Assembly (NCBI GenBank): GCA_035524275.1 | Contig: DATKPC010000045.1 | Coordinates: forward strand, 1 to 64,000 | Length of the DNA: 64,000 nt | DNA from: DATKPC01 sp035524275 | GTDB lineage: Bacteria > Pseudomonadota > Gammaproteobacteria > Burkholderiales > Burkholderiaceae_F | Direction of reading: 5' to 3' | Part shown: positions 25,849 through 34,449 of the stretch, one piece after another | How positions within the stretch are numbered: the first letter of the stretch is position 1 | Layout: each line of letters starts with the position of its first letter | The notes under the pieces: generated by a model | Database searches by the model: none | What the model saw: only the letters and a program-made list of their open reading frames with translations | What the model was told of the DNA's origin: nothing | Program-made: the position numbers and the translations under genes

Positions 25849-26247
25849 TCAGCCTTGGCAGCCGGTGCCGTGGATCGACCCGCCGGCCGGGCGCCAGTCA
25901 CCATAGCGAACGAGGAACTCGCGCTGCACCGCATACGCCTGTCGCTCGGCGCCGAGGTAGCCGCGGCAATCCGTCTGGAACGCGCCCGACTTCTCCTGCA
26001 GGTAATGGACCATCTCGTGGACGAGGATCGAATCGGCGTAGATGTCGCTCGTCAGGTCGAGCCGATTGTCGAGATAGACCGTGTTGCCCGGCGGATGCCA
26101 GCCGAGGACATTGCAGGTCCGCCCGTCGCAGGCCAGCCGCTCGAGTTCCTCGTGCGGGACACGCAGGACCTCCGGAAGCTGCACCGGCGGCGGAAGGCCG
26201 GAAAGCGTCACGGCCCAGGACATCAACGTCGCGAAAAGCTCGTTCAT
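25849..26247 (-). CDS. small HExxH zinc-metallopeptidase-like protein (DUF6647-like)
   Basis: A 132-residue protein. The motif ILVHEMVHYLQEKSG near residues 74-88 is a zinc-binding HExxH, followed by ADRQAY-like EAERQAYAVQREFL-type spacing (GAERQAYAVQREFLVRYG). CDGRTCN and TDCRGYL supply cysteines that could form a disulfide. The first 20 residues (LFATLMSWAVTLSGLPPPV) are hydrophobic and may be a signal or anchor. It resembles short secreted metallopeptidase-like proteins of unknown substrate. No obvious operon partner; it lies after the LysR gene start on the same strand. Confidence 0.7.
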   Translation of the reverse strand: MNELFATLMSWAVTLSGLPPPVQLPEVLRVPHEELERLACDGRTCNVLGWHPPGNTVYLDNRLDLTSDIYADSILVHEMVHYLQEKSGAFQTDCRGYLGAERQAYAVQREFLVRYGDWRPAGGSIHGTGCQG

Positions 26248-26535
26248 GGTCCACCACCTTTCGGCGCCAGGCGTCGACTTTTCCTGACTCGAATCATCGC
26301 GCTTCGCACGCCGCGTGGCGATGGGCTATTCACCTGATTCCGGTCGTCCGGGTGGCCCGGCGCGACAGCAGGCGGCCTTTCGCCTGAGGATCGGCTGAGA
26401 TGGGGCAGCGCCGGATAGAATGACCTTGCTGCCATGGGAAGTTATTCATGAGACGCCGCGTGGCCGTCGCGGCGCCCGCCATCGCCGGCGACACCCGGAT
26501 AATGGTGCGTTCGATCCGCGAGGAGACACCCCCGA

Positions 26536-27225
26536 ATGCCTGCAGCACTCCGCATCATTTCCTCGATGGCGACGCGGCAGCTCCTCGCCGACCTCGTCGA
26601 CGCGTACCAGCGTCAGTCTCCGGATCGGGTGACCGTCGAATCGGTCGGCGGCGTGGACGCCGCCAGGCGGGTGATGGCCGGCGAGGCCTTCGACGGCGTC
26701 ATCCTGGCGGCCAAGGCGATCGACGAGCTGGCCGGCGCCGGACGCATCGTCGGCGGCAGCCGCGTGGACATCGTGCGGTCGGGCGTCGCCGTCGCGGTGC
26801 GCGCCGGCGCGCCGCATCCGCGGATCGATTCCGAGGAGGCCGTGAAGCAGGCCGTGCTCGCGGCGCGCAGCCTGAGCTATTCCACCGGGCCAAGCGGCGT
26901 CGCGCTGATGAAGCTCTTCGAGCGCTGGGGCATCGCGACCGAGATCGCGCCGCGGATCGTCCAGGCGCCGCCGGGCGTGCCCGTCGGCACGCTGGTCGCC
27001 GATGGGCGATGCGCGCTGGGATTCCAGCAGCTGAGCGAACTGATGCACCTGCCGGGCATCGAGGTCGTCGGGCCGCTGCCGCCGGCCATCCAGGTCATCA
27101 CGACGTTTTCCGGCGGCGTCTCGGCGGCCTCGGCGCAACCCGATGCGGTGCGCGCGATGCTCCGGTTCATGGCGTCGCCGGCGACCGAAGCGGTCAAGCA
27201 CCGGCAAGGCATGGAACCCGCCTGA
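26536..27225 (+). CDS. ModA-like substrate-binding protein lacking a signal peptide
   Basis: A 229-residue protein with the type-II periplasmic binding fold seen in ModA-like proteins: LRIISSMATRQLLADLVDAYQRQS, VTVESVGG, FDGVILAAKAIDELAGAGRIV, SGVAVAVRAGAPHPRIDSEEA, and GFQQLSELMHLPGIEVVGPLP. No signal peptide or lipobox is present at the start ATG 26536, which follows a GAGGAGA site. It may act in the cytoplasm, be a ligand-binding regulator, or be exported another way. It forms an operon with an SDR and an HCCA-isomerase-like protein 10 bases downstream. Confidence 0.8.
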   Translation: MPAALRIISSMATRQLLADLVDAYQRQSPDRVTVESVGGVDAARRVMAGEAFDGVILAAKAIDELAGAGRIVGGSRVDIVRSGVAVAVRAGAPHPRIDSEEAVKQAVLAARSLSYSTGPSGVALMKLFERWGIATEIAPRIVQAPPGVPVGTLVADGRCALGFQQLSELMHLPGIEVVGPLPPAIQVITTFSGGVSAASAQPDAVRAMLRFMASPATEAVKHRQGMEPA

Positions 27226-27235
27226 AGGACCTCCC

Positions 27236-27967
27236 ATGACGATGGAACGTCGCGCAATACTCGTCGTCGGCGCCGGCGATTCGACCGGCGGCGCGATCGC
27301 GCGCCGCTTCGCGCGCGAAGGCTACGTCGCGTGCGTCTCGCGCCGCCACGGCGACAAGCTGGCGCCGCTCGTCGAACGCATTCGGGCCGAAGGCGGCGAA
27401 GCGCACGGCTTCGGTTCGGATGCACGCAGCGAGGCGGAAGTCGCGGCCCTGGTCGCGACGATCGAGCGCGACATCGCGCCGATCGACGTCGCCGTGTTCA
27501 ATGTCGGCGGCAATGTCCGGTTCCCGCTGGCGGAGACGACCGAGCGCGTCTACCGGAAGGTCTGGGAGATGGGTGCGCTGGGCGGCTTTCTCGTCGGACG
27601 CGAGGTCGCACGCGCGATGCTGCCGCGCGGGCGCGGGACGATCCTCTTCACGGGCGCCACCGCCAGCCTGCGTGGCGGCGCCGGCTTCGCGGCGTTCGCG
27701 GGCGCCAAGCACGCGCTGCGGGCGCTGGCGCAGAGCATGGCGCGCGAGCTCGGGCCTCAGGGGATCCACGTTGCGCACATCGTCATCGACGGCGCGATCG
27801 ACACGCCGTTCATCGCGGAAAACTTTCCGGAGCGGTACGCGCTGAAGTCGCAGGACGGCATCCTGGATCCGGAGGCGATCGCCGACAGCTACTGGAGCGT
27901 ACACCGGCAGGCGCGCAGTGCCTGGACCCACGAACTGGACCTGCGGCCCTGGATCGAGAAATGGTAG
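27236..27967 (+). CDS. short-chain dehydrogenase/reductase-family protein with altered active site
   Basis: A 243-residue Rossmann protein. The nucleotide loop is VVGAGDSTGGAIARRF and the next strand end is FNVGGN in place of NNAG. At the catalytic position YxxxK is replaced by FAGAK (GFAAFAGAKHALRALAQSMAREL), so the catalytic Tyr is a Phe while the Lys remains. The serine position reads GATASL. It may therefore be a non-classical SDR. It lies 10 bases after the binding-protein gene and overlaps the next gene by 7 bases. Start ATG 27236; a second ATG at 27242 is possible. Confidence 0.85.
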   Translation: MTMERRAILVVGAGDSTGGAIARRFAREGYVACVSRRHGDKLAPLVERIRAEGGEAHGFGSDARSEAEVAALVATIERDIAPIDVAVFNVGGNVRFPLAETTERVYRKVWEMGALGGFLVGREVARAMLPRGRGTILFTGATASLRGGAGFAAFAGAKHALRALAQSMARELGPQGIHVAHIVIDGAIDTPFIAENFPERYALKSQDGILDPEAIADSYWSVHRQARSAWTHELDLRPWIEKW

Positions 27968-28578
27968 GGGCCGACCGAACCGTCGAATTCTTCTTCGACT
28001 TCGGAAGCCCGGCGTCGTACCTCGCGTACACGCAGCTGCCGGCCATCGCGCAGGCCACCGGCGCGACGATCGCCTGGCGCCCGATGCTGCTGGGCGGCGT
28101 CTTCAAGGCGACCGGCAACGCAAGCCCGGCCGCGCTCCCGGCCAAGGCGCGCTGGATGGCCGGCGACCTCCGGATGTGGGCGAAGCGCTACGGCGTGGCG
28201 TTCACGATGAATCCGCATTTTCCGATCAACACGCTGGCGCTGATGCGCGGCGCCGTCGGCCTGCAGCTGCGGCGGCCCGAGGGCTTCGCGCACTATGTCG
28301 AGACGATCTTCGACGCGATGTGGGCGCGGCCGCGCGACCTGGGCGATCCGACGATCATCGCGTCGACGCTGGCTGCCGCCGGGATCGACGCCGCGGCCGT
28401 CGCGGCGATGACGGCGGAGCCGGACGTGAAGGCCGCGCTGGCCGCGGTCACCGAGGAAGCGGTCGCGCGCGGCGTCTTCGGCGCCCCGACGATGTTCGTC
28501 GGCGAGCGGATGTTCTTCGGGCAGGATCGCCTGGAGTTCGTGCGGGAAGCGCTCGCGGCTGGCGGTTCGGCGGGCTGA
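27961..28578 (+). CDS. 2-hydroxychromene-2-carboxylate isomerase-like (DsbA/GST-kappa fold) protein
   Basis: A 205-residue thioredoxin-fold protein. It opens VEFFFDFGSPASYLAYTQLPAIA, with the GSPASY motif of HCCA isomerases, and continues IAWRPMLLGGVFKATGN. It ends RGVFGAPTMFVGERMFFGQDRLEFV, the FGAPTxFV element of the family. The best-known members isomerise a naphthalene-pathway intermediate with glutathione. No other naphthalene genes are here, so the substrate is open. It overlaps the SDR stop and forms a three-gene unit with it. Confidence 0.87.
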   Translation: MVGADRTVEFFFDFGSPASYLAYTQLPAIAQATGATIAWRPMLLGGVFKATGNASPAALPAKARWMAGDLRMWAKRYGVAFTMNPHFPINTLALMRGAVGLQLRRPEGFAHYVETIFDAMWARPRDLGDPTIIASTLAAAGIDAAAVAAMTAEPDVKAALAAVTEEAVARGVFGAPTMFVGERMFFGQDRLEFVREALAAGGSAG

Positions 28579-28581
28579 CGG

Positions 28582-28712
28582 CCCTCTCCCCCACCCCTCT
28601 CCCGCTCGCGCGGGCGAGGGGCGATCCGGCGTCAGCCGTGGCGACGACGTTTCAATTCGAGACGACGGGGCTCCCCTCGCCCGCGCCAGCGGGAGAGGGG
28701 TGGGGGAGAGGG
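28582..28712. repeat. BIME-like inverted repeat, copy 3 (variant)
   Basis: The left arm (28582-28622) and right arm (about 28671-28712) are inverted copies with a few differences from the other copies (CACCCC for TCCCCT, CTCGCG in the hairpin loop). The core, read in reverse complement, aligns over some 43 nt with the core of the copy at 40238-40368, including AATTGAA and GGCTGAC. The right arm lies inside the 3' end of nasA. It separates the convergent isomerase-like and nasA genes. Confidence 0.88.
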
Positions 28713-31417
28713 TGGCCGCGCGCCGCGAGCATGCGCTTGATCTCCGGCACGCACGAGCCGCACGAGGTGCCGCAGCGAAGCTGCTGCTGCAGCGCCGGCA
28801 GGTCCGCGCCGCCGCCGATGGCGGCGTCAATCTGCGACTCCGCGACATCCAGGCAGTTGCAGACGACGCGCCCGCGCGAACGTGCCGCGCTCGGCGGCGC
28901 CGCGAGCGGCGCGAGGATCCAGCGCCGCAGATCGGCGGCCGGCCGCGCCTGCGTCATCATCTCGCGCAGCCATGCGGCGGCGGCGACCTCGCCCGTCAGG
29001 CGCACGCCGGCCAGGCGGCCGTCGACGATCAGCGCCTTCTTGTCGACGTTGCGCCGGGCGTCGCGATAGCGCAGGCAGGCCTCGTCCGGCATCTCGAGCA
29101 GCGCGTCGATCTGCTCGCGCCACGCGTCCGGGGTCGCCGCACCATGCGCGATGCGCAGGACGACCGCGGGCATCTCGCGCCCCGCGAGCGCGAGCGACGC
29201 GTAGGCATAGCGCGACAGCAGCGGATGCAGGCGCGCCATCCACCGCAGCGCGACCTCCTGCGGCTGCGCGGCGCCGACGGCACTGCGCAGGACCAGTTCC
29301 TGGTGCGGCAGCACCGCGCGTTCGACCTGGACCGCCGCATGCTTCAGCTCCGGCTGCCGCGAGTGCGGATCGAATGCCGCCGGCATCAGCTCGTTGGCGC
29401 CGGCGTGCGACAGGTAGCGGCGACCGAAATGCATCGGCAGGAACACCTGGCCGGCTCGCATCTCCTCCGATGCCGCAACGCGCACGACGATCTCGCCGCG
29501 GCGACTGCGAACGCGGGCCAGGTCGCCGTCGGCGATTCCGCGCCGAGCCAGATCGTCGCGATGCATCGACAGGCGAGCCTCGTCGGCATGGTTGAAGAGG
29601 CGCGCGACCTTCCCGGTACGGCTCATTCCGTGCCACTGATCGCGCAGCCGGCCCGTGTTCAGGTGCAGCGGGAACCGCGCGTCGATGTCCTCGGCCAACG
29701 TCTGCAGTGCGATCGGAACGAACCGCGCGCGCCCGCCCGGCGTCGCGAACCGCGCATCGGCGTAGAGACGCGCGGTGCCGCGGCCGTCGCGGTAGGGCCA
29801 TTGCTGCGGCCCGTCGCGCTCCAGTTCCGCGTGTCCGAGCGCCGAGATGTCGAGGTCGCGGCCTCGCGTCGTCGCCGCGTGCTCGCGGAAGACCGCCGCC
29901 GTGTCGGCGAAATCGAACAGCCGCGCCGCGTCGCCGCGCTCCAGCGCGTGTCCAAGCGCCCGTGCGAAATCGCGCGCGATCCGCCAGTCGGCCCGCGCTT
30001 GGCCCGGCGGCGGCAGCGCGCTGCGGACCCGGGTGATCCGGCGCTCGGAGTTCGTCACCGTCCCCTCCTTCTCGCCCCAACTGGCGGCCGGCAGCAGCAG
30101 GTCGGCGTAAGGCGCCGTCTCGACGTCGACGAAGGCCTCCTGCAGCACGACGAATTCCGCGCGCTGCAGCGCCTCGCGAACGCGCGCCTGGTTCGGCAAC
30201 GACTGCGCCGGATTCGTGCACGCGATCCACACCGCCCTGATCTCGCCGCGCGCCACCGCATCGAAGAGTTCCACCGCGGAACGCCCCGGATTCGCCGGCA
30301 GGCTCGGCACGCCCCAGAGGCGAGCCACCTCGTCGCGGTCGTCCGGGTTGCCGAGGTCGCGGTGTGCCGGCGCCAGGTTCGCCATCGCGCCGACTTCGCG
30401 CCCGCCCATCGCGTTCGGTTGACCCGTCAGCGAGAGCGGCCCGGCGCCGGGCCGGCCGATCTGGCCGGTGGCGAGGTGCAGGTGAACGATCGCCGCGGTG
30501 TTGTGCGTGCCGTGGACCGATTGGTTGAGTCCCTGGCACCACAGCGAAAGCGCCGCGTTCGCGGTGCCGAACCAGCGCGCCGCCGTGACGATGGCTTCGG
30601 CGTCGACGCCGCAGATGCGGGCCGCGTGGGCCGGGGTCAACTCGCGCACCGCCTCGCGCAACGCGTCGAAGCCCTCGGTGTGCTCGCGAATGTAGCGCCA
30701 GTCGACCAGCCCCTCCCAGAGCAGCACGTGAAGCATCGCGCTGAACAGCACGAGGTCCGTGCCCGGCAGCACCGGCAGGTGCAGGTCGGCGCCGGCCGCC
30801 GTGTCGGTGCGTCGCGGGTCGACGACGATGATGCGCAATTGCGGATTGCGCGCCTTGGCGTCCTCGATCCGCCGATAGAGGATCGGATGCGCGTAGGCGG
30901 CGTTGGAGCCGGCGATCAGGATGCAGTCGGCGACATCGATGTCCTCGTAGCACGCCGGCGGCGCATCGGCGCCGAGCGTCATCTTGTAGCCGGCGACCGC
31001 CGACGACATGCACAGGCGCGAGTTCGAGTCGACGTTGTTCGTGCCGACGAGCGCACGCGCGAGCTTGTTGAAGACGTAGTAGTCCTCGGTCAGCAGTTGC
31101 CCGGACAGGTAGAACGCGACCGCGTCCGGGCCGTGCTCGCGAATGACCGCGGCGAACCGACCCGCCGCCGTCGCGAGCGCCTCGTCCCAACCGACGCGGC
31201 GACGCGCGGCGTCGCGCGCGTCGCGCAACTCGGGGAACAGCGCGCGGGATTCGCGCACGGCCGTCAGGTGCAGCGTCGCGCCTTTCGTGCACAGCCGGCC
31301 GCGATTGGCCGGGTGGTCCGGGTCGCCGCGGACGCCGGTGATCCTGCCGTCGCCGTGCTCGATCAGCACGCCGCATCCGACGCCGCAATAGCAGCAGGTG
31401 GATCGCGTTTCGGCCAT
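28652..31417 (-). CDS. nasA: assimilatory nitrate reductase, molybdopterin [4Fe-4S] catalytic subunit (NasA)
   Basis: A 921-residue cytoplasmic nitrate reductase. The N-terminal [4Fe-4S] motif is STCCYCGVGCGVL with the fourth Cys in GRLCTKG. Molybdopterin-binding segments such as VDSNSRLCMSSAVAGY and the C-terminal dinucleotide-binding domain follow. Near residue 850 a BFD-like [2Fe-2S] domain is present (RGRVVCNCLDVAESQI then CGTSCGSCVPEIKRML), as in NasA of many proteobacteria. The last 20 or so residues, rich in Pro, Gly and Ala, are encoded by the right arm and core of the repeat, which also provides the stop. GGGAGG precedes the ATG, which lies 1 base after the kinase gene. Confidence 0.93.
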   Translation of the reverse strand: MAETRSTCCYCGVGCGVLIEHGDGRITGVRGDPDHPANRGRLCTKGATLHLTAVRESRALFPELRDARDAARRRVGWDEALATAAGRFAAVIREHGPDAVAFYLSGQLLTEDYYVFNKLARALVGTNNVDSNSRLCMSSAVAGYKMTLGADAPPACYEDIDVADCILIAGSNAAYAHPILYRRIEDAKARNPQLRIIVVDPRRTDTAAGADLHLPVLPGTDLVLFSAMLHVLLWEGLVDWRYIREHTEGFDALREAVRELTPAHAARICGVDAEAIVTAARWFGTANAALSLWCQGLNQSVHGTHNTAAIVHLHLATGQIGRPGAGPLSLTGQPNAMGGREVGAMANLAPAHRDLGNPDDRDEVARLWGVPSLPANPGRSAVELFDAVARGEIRAVWIACTNPAQSLPNQARVREALQRAEFVVLQEAFVDVETAPYADLLLPAASWGEKEGTVTNSERRITRVRSALPPPGQARADWRIARDFARALGHALERGDAARLFDFADTAAVFREHAATTRGRDLDISALGHAELERDGPQQWPYRDGRGTARLYADARFATPGGRARFVPIALQTLAEDIDARFPLHLNTGRLRDQWHGMSRTGKVARLFNHADEARLSMHRDDLARRGIADGDLARVRSRRGEIVVRVAASEEMRAGQVFLPMHFGRRYLSHAGANELMPAAFDPHSRQPELKHAAVQVERAVLPHQELVLRSAVGAAQPQEVALRWMARLHPLLSRYAYASLALAGREMPAVVLRIAHGAATPDAWREQIDALLEMPDEACLRYRDARRNVDKKALIVDGRLAGVRLTGEVAAAAWLREMMTQARPAADLRRWILAPLAAPPSAARSRGRVVCNCLDVAESQIDAAIGGGADLPALQQQLRCGTSCGSCVPEIKRMLAARGHPLPHPSPAGAGEGSPVVSN

Positions 31418-31418
31418 C

Positions 31419-33185
31419 TCAGCCTCCCGCCCGGCGCCCGAGCAGCAGGACGAGCAATACGAGGTTCGCGAGCAGCGATGCGGCAAGCAGCAGCCGCAGG
31501 CCGAGCCCGGACGTGCGCTGCGCGAGCGGCGTACGGCGCGGCGCCTGCAGCGGGCGGGCCGCACCGCGTTCCAGCGCGAGCAGGAACTCCTCCGCGGTCT
31601 CGAAGCGGGCCGCCGGCTCCCGCGCGCAGGCTTTCAGCAGGACGGCTTCGAGCCACGCCGGAACGTCCGGCCGGTAACGGACCGGGCTCACCGGGTCCCC
31701 GAACCGCGGCCGCTGGAACGGCTCGACCTCGCCGTACGGATAGCGGCGCGTCAGCAGGTGATACAGCGTCACGCCGCAGGCGTAGAGATCGCTCGCGACG
31801 CTCGCGCGCGACCCCGCGAAGAGCTCCGGCGCCATGTACGACGGCGTTCCCGGATTGTTGATCTCGGCGAAGTCGACGCCGTCGGATGCCGCGACGCCGA
31901 GATCGAGTATCCGCAGGCGGCCGTCGGCACCCGCCAGCAGGTTTTCCGGCTTGATGTCGCGATGGACGATCGCCAGCCGATGCAGCGTGCCGACACCCTT
32001 GAGCAGGCGTATCCCGGCCTGCACCGCCGCCGCCGGGGTGACGTGCCGGCCCGCCGCGAGGCGCGCGGCAAGCGTCGCGCCCTCGTGCCATGTCATCAGG
32101 TAGTAGAGGTGGGCGCGCTGCGCGTGCGAGACGACCTGCGGGAAGTAGTGCGACGTGACGCGGCGCGCGAGCCATTCCTCGTGGATCAGCGCGGCGCGCG
32201 AGTCCGGATCGGCGGCCTCCGGCCGCAAGGTCTTCAGGACCAGTTCGTCGCCGGTCTCCATGCGGCGGACGCGATACAACAGCGTCGCGCGGCTCTCGTG
32301 CAGCACGTCGTCGACACGCAGGCCGTCGAGCTCGTCGCCGATGCGCAGCCGCGGCGGCATCGGTAGTCCGGCGTCCGCGGCCAGCACATCGCGCAGGCTG
32401 GCACGCGGAACGCGGTCGACGCGCAGCACGAGCGCCGTCGCGTTGTCCCCGGCGCCGCGCTCGACGGCGGTACGCACGAGGCGCGCGGCCGCCGCCTGCG
32501 CATCCGGCTCGGCGCCGAGAATCGAAGCGATCCGCTCCTCCGGCATGCCGGCCCAGACGCCGTCGGTCAGCAGCGCGAACCGGTCGCCCTCGTGCAACTC
32601 GCCGTCGCCATAGTCGACGAGCAGGTGCTCGTCGAGACCGACGGCCCGCTTCAGCACGTGGGAGAACTCCGGATGGTCCCAGACGTGGTCGTCGGTGAGC
32701 CGCCGCAAGGTTCCGCCGCGCAGCCGATAGATCCTGGAGTCGCCGACGTGCGCGGTGACGTAACGCGCGCCGCGCAGCACGATCGCCGACAAGGTCGTCG
32801 CGCGGCCCGCGTCGTCGCCTGATCGACGCACGTGGCCATGCAGCCAGCGGTTGAGCGCGGCGAGCACGCGATCGAGGGCCTGCGGCACCCCGAGCGTGTC
32901 GGGCGTCGCGTAATAGTCGGCCAGCAGCCCGCGAACGACGAATTCCGCCGCCTCGCGCCCCGCCTCGTGTCCGCCGACGCCATCGGCGACGGCCGCGACG
33001 AGCCCCTTCGTCGCGAGCTCGACGCCGACCGGCGTGGCCGCACCGCAGAAATCCTCGTTGCGCGGGCGCGGGCCCGCGTGCGACGCATGCCCGAGATCGA
33101 CCTCGAGCTCGTCGCGGCCGTCCGCCCGCCCCCGGCGCGGCGCATCGGCACCGGCGGCCGCGCGGCCGGGCTCGGACAGGTCCAT
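31419..33185 (-). CDS. bifunctional PP2C-type phosphatase / Ser-Thr protein kinase with C-terminal membrane helix
   Basis: A 588-residue fusion. Residues about 28-265 are a PP2C phosphatase with the metal-binding aspartates in VAAVADGVGGHEAG, FALLTDGVWAG and RGAGDNATALVL, and PRNEDFCG at the start. Residues about 290-545 are a Hanks-type kinase with LVLKTL, VHRDIKPENLL and ILDLGVA (DLG for DFG), and SYMAPELF; the glycine-rich loop is degenerate (VLHESRATLLYRV). A single membrane helix (LGLRLLLAASLLANLVLLVLLL) ends the protein, so both domains face the cytoplasm. Similar fusions occur in nitrate-assimilation operons of other proteobacteria; the target is not known to me. Confidence 0.9.
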   Translation of the reverse strand: MDLSEPGRAAAGADAPRRGRADGRDELEVDLGHASHAGPRPRNEDFCGAATPVGVELATKGLVAAVADGVGGHEAGREAAEFVVRGLLADYYATPDTLGVPQALDRVLAALNRWLHGHVRRSGDDAGRATTLSAIVLRGARYVTAHVGDSRIYRLRGGTLRRLTDDHVWDHPEFSHVLKRAVGLDEHLLVDYGDGELHEGDRFALLTDGVWAGMPEERIASILGAEPDAQAAAARLVRTAVERGAGDNATALVLRVDRVPRASLRDVLAADAGLPMPPRLRIGDELDGLRVDDVLHESRATLLYRVRRMETGDELVLKTLRPEAADPDSRAALIHEEWLARRVTSHYFPQVVSHAQRAHLYYLMTWHEGATLAARLAAGRHVTPAAAVQAGIRLLKGVGTLHRLAIVHRDIKPENLLAGADGRLRILDLGVAASDGVDFAEINNPGTPSYMAPELFAGSRASVASDLYACGVTLYHLLTRRYPYGEVEPFQRPRFGDPVSPVRYRPDVPAWLEAVLLKACAREPAARFETAEEFLLALERGAARPLQAPRRTPLAQRTSGLGLRLLLAASLLANLVLLVLLLGRRAGG

Positions 33186-33220
33186 CGGGTTTACCGCGGG
33201 CTCCGTGGGCCGGCGCGTCG

Positions 33221-34435
33221 TCAGATCTTCGCCGCCGTCAGGTGCGCCGCGCCCCAGGTCGTGCGCCAGCGGGTCTTGACACTCGTGAGGCCGGTCAACG
33301 CGAGCAGCGCGAGCGCGGCGAAGATGAGCAGCCCGGAGGCGTAGCTGCCCGTGAGCTGCTTCGAGTACCCGAGGCTCGACGCGAGATAGAAGCCGCCGAT
33401 GCCGCCCGCCATGCCGACGATGCCGGTCATCACGCCGATCTCGCGCCGGAAGCGCTGCGGCACGAGCTGGAACACGGCGCCGTTGCCCATCCCGAGGCAG
33501 AGCATCGCCAGCGCGAAGACGGCCAACGCCATCCAGGCCTGCGGCAGGCCGATCGCGACGATCCCGAGGAAGGCCGCCGCGCCGGCATACATGGCCGACA
33601 GCGACTTGATGCCGCCGATGCGGTCCGCGACCGCGCCGCCGACCGGCCGCACGAAGCTGCCGGCAAACACGCAGCCGGCCGTGAAGAACCCGGCAGTCTG
33701 CGCCGTCAGCCCGTAGATGTCGTGGAAGTAGATCGTCAGCGACGAGGCCAGCCCGACGAAGCCGCCGAACGTCACGGCGTAGAAGAACATGAACCACCAG
33801 GCGTCGCGATCCTTGAGCACGCCGAGGTAGTCGGCCAGCGATTTCGCCGGCGGGCATTCCGGGCTGTCCTTCGCGACGAGGACGAACACGAGCAGCACGA
33901 TCGCAAGCGGCAGCACGGCGATCCCGAAGACGTTGCTCCAGCCGAATGCGGCGGCCAGCGTCGGTGCGAAGAGCGCCGCCAGCGCGGTCCCGGAATTGCC
34001 GGCCCCGGCAATGCCCATGGCGGTGCCCTGGTGCTCCGGCGGGTACCAGCGCGAGGCGAGCGGAAGCGCGGACGCGAAGGAGGCGCCGGCGACGCCGAGG
34101 AAGACGCCGAGCAGCAGCGTCTGCTCGTAGCTGCGGACGCCGAAGTGCCATGCGGCGAGCAGCGCCGCGATCACGATCACCTGTCCGACGATGCCGGCGC
34201 GCTTCGGCCGGACGTGATCGACGAGCACGCCCATCGCGATCCGGAACAGCGCGCCCGACAGCACCGGAATGGCGACCATCAATCCTTTCTGCGCCGGCGA
34301 CAGCGACAGGTCCTTCGAGATCTGGACCGCGAGCGGGCCCAGCAGGACCCAGACCATGAAGGACAGGTCGAAGTAGAGGAACGCCGCGAGCAGCGTCGGC
34401 GTGTGCCCCGATTGCAGGAATGACTTGCGGTCCAT
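33221..34435 (-). CDS. narK: nitrate/nitrite MFS transporter (NarK/NasA type)
   Basis: A 404-residue major facilitator protein with about 12 helices. The nitrate signatures are recognisable as MGIAGAGNSGTALAALFAP near residue 145 and GMAGGIGGFYLASSLG near residue 360. The loop DHVRPKR after helix 2 is typical of MFS carriers. The start MDRKSFLQSGHTPTLLAAF at 34435 fits the single-unit NarK-like assimilatory transporters. It lies 14 bases after nirD. Confidence 0.92.
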   Translation of the reverse strand: MDRKSFLQSGHTPTLLAAFLYFDLSFMVWVLLGPLAVQISKDLSLSPAQKGLMVAIPVLSGALFRIAMGVLVDHVRPKRAGIVGQVIVIAALLAAWHFGVRSYEQTLLLGVFLGVAGASFASALPLASRWYPPEHQGTAMGIAGAGNSGTALAALFAPTLAAAFGWSNVFGIAVLPLAIVLLVFVLVAKDSPECPPAKSLADYLGVLKDRDAWWFMFFYAVTFGGFVGLASSLTIYFHDIYGLTAQTAGFFTAGCVFAGSFVRPVGGAVADRIGGIKSLSAMYAGAAAFLGIVAIGLPQAWMALAVFALAMLCLGMGNGAVFQLVPQRFRREIGVMTGIVGMAGGIGGFYLASSLGYSKQLTGSYASGLLIFAALALLALTGLTSVKTRWRTTWGAAHLTAAKI

Positions 34436-34449
34436 GCGATATCCCTTCT

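Noticed and set aside
28700..31861. A long plus-strand open frame opposite nasA and the kinase gene
   Set aside because: Low-complexity basic product with no domains; the minus strand encodes NasA and the kinase with intact motifs.
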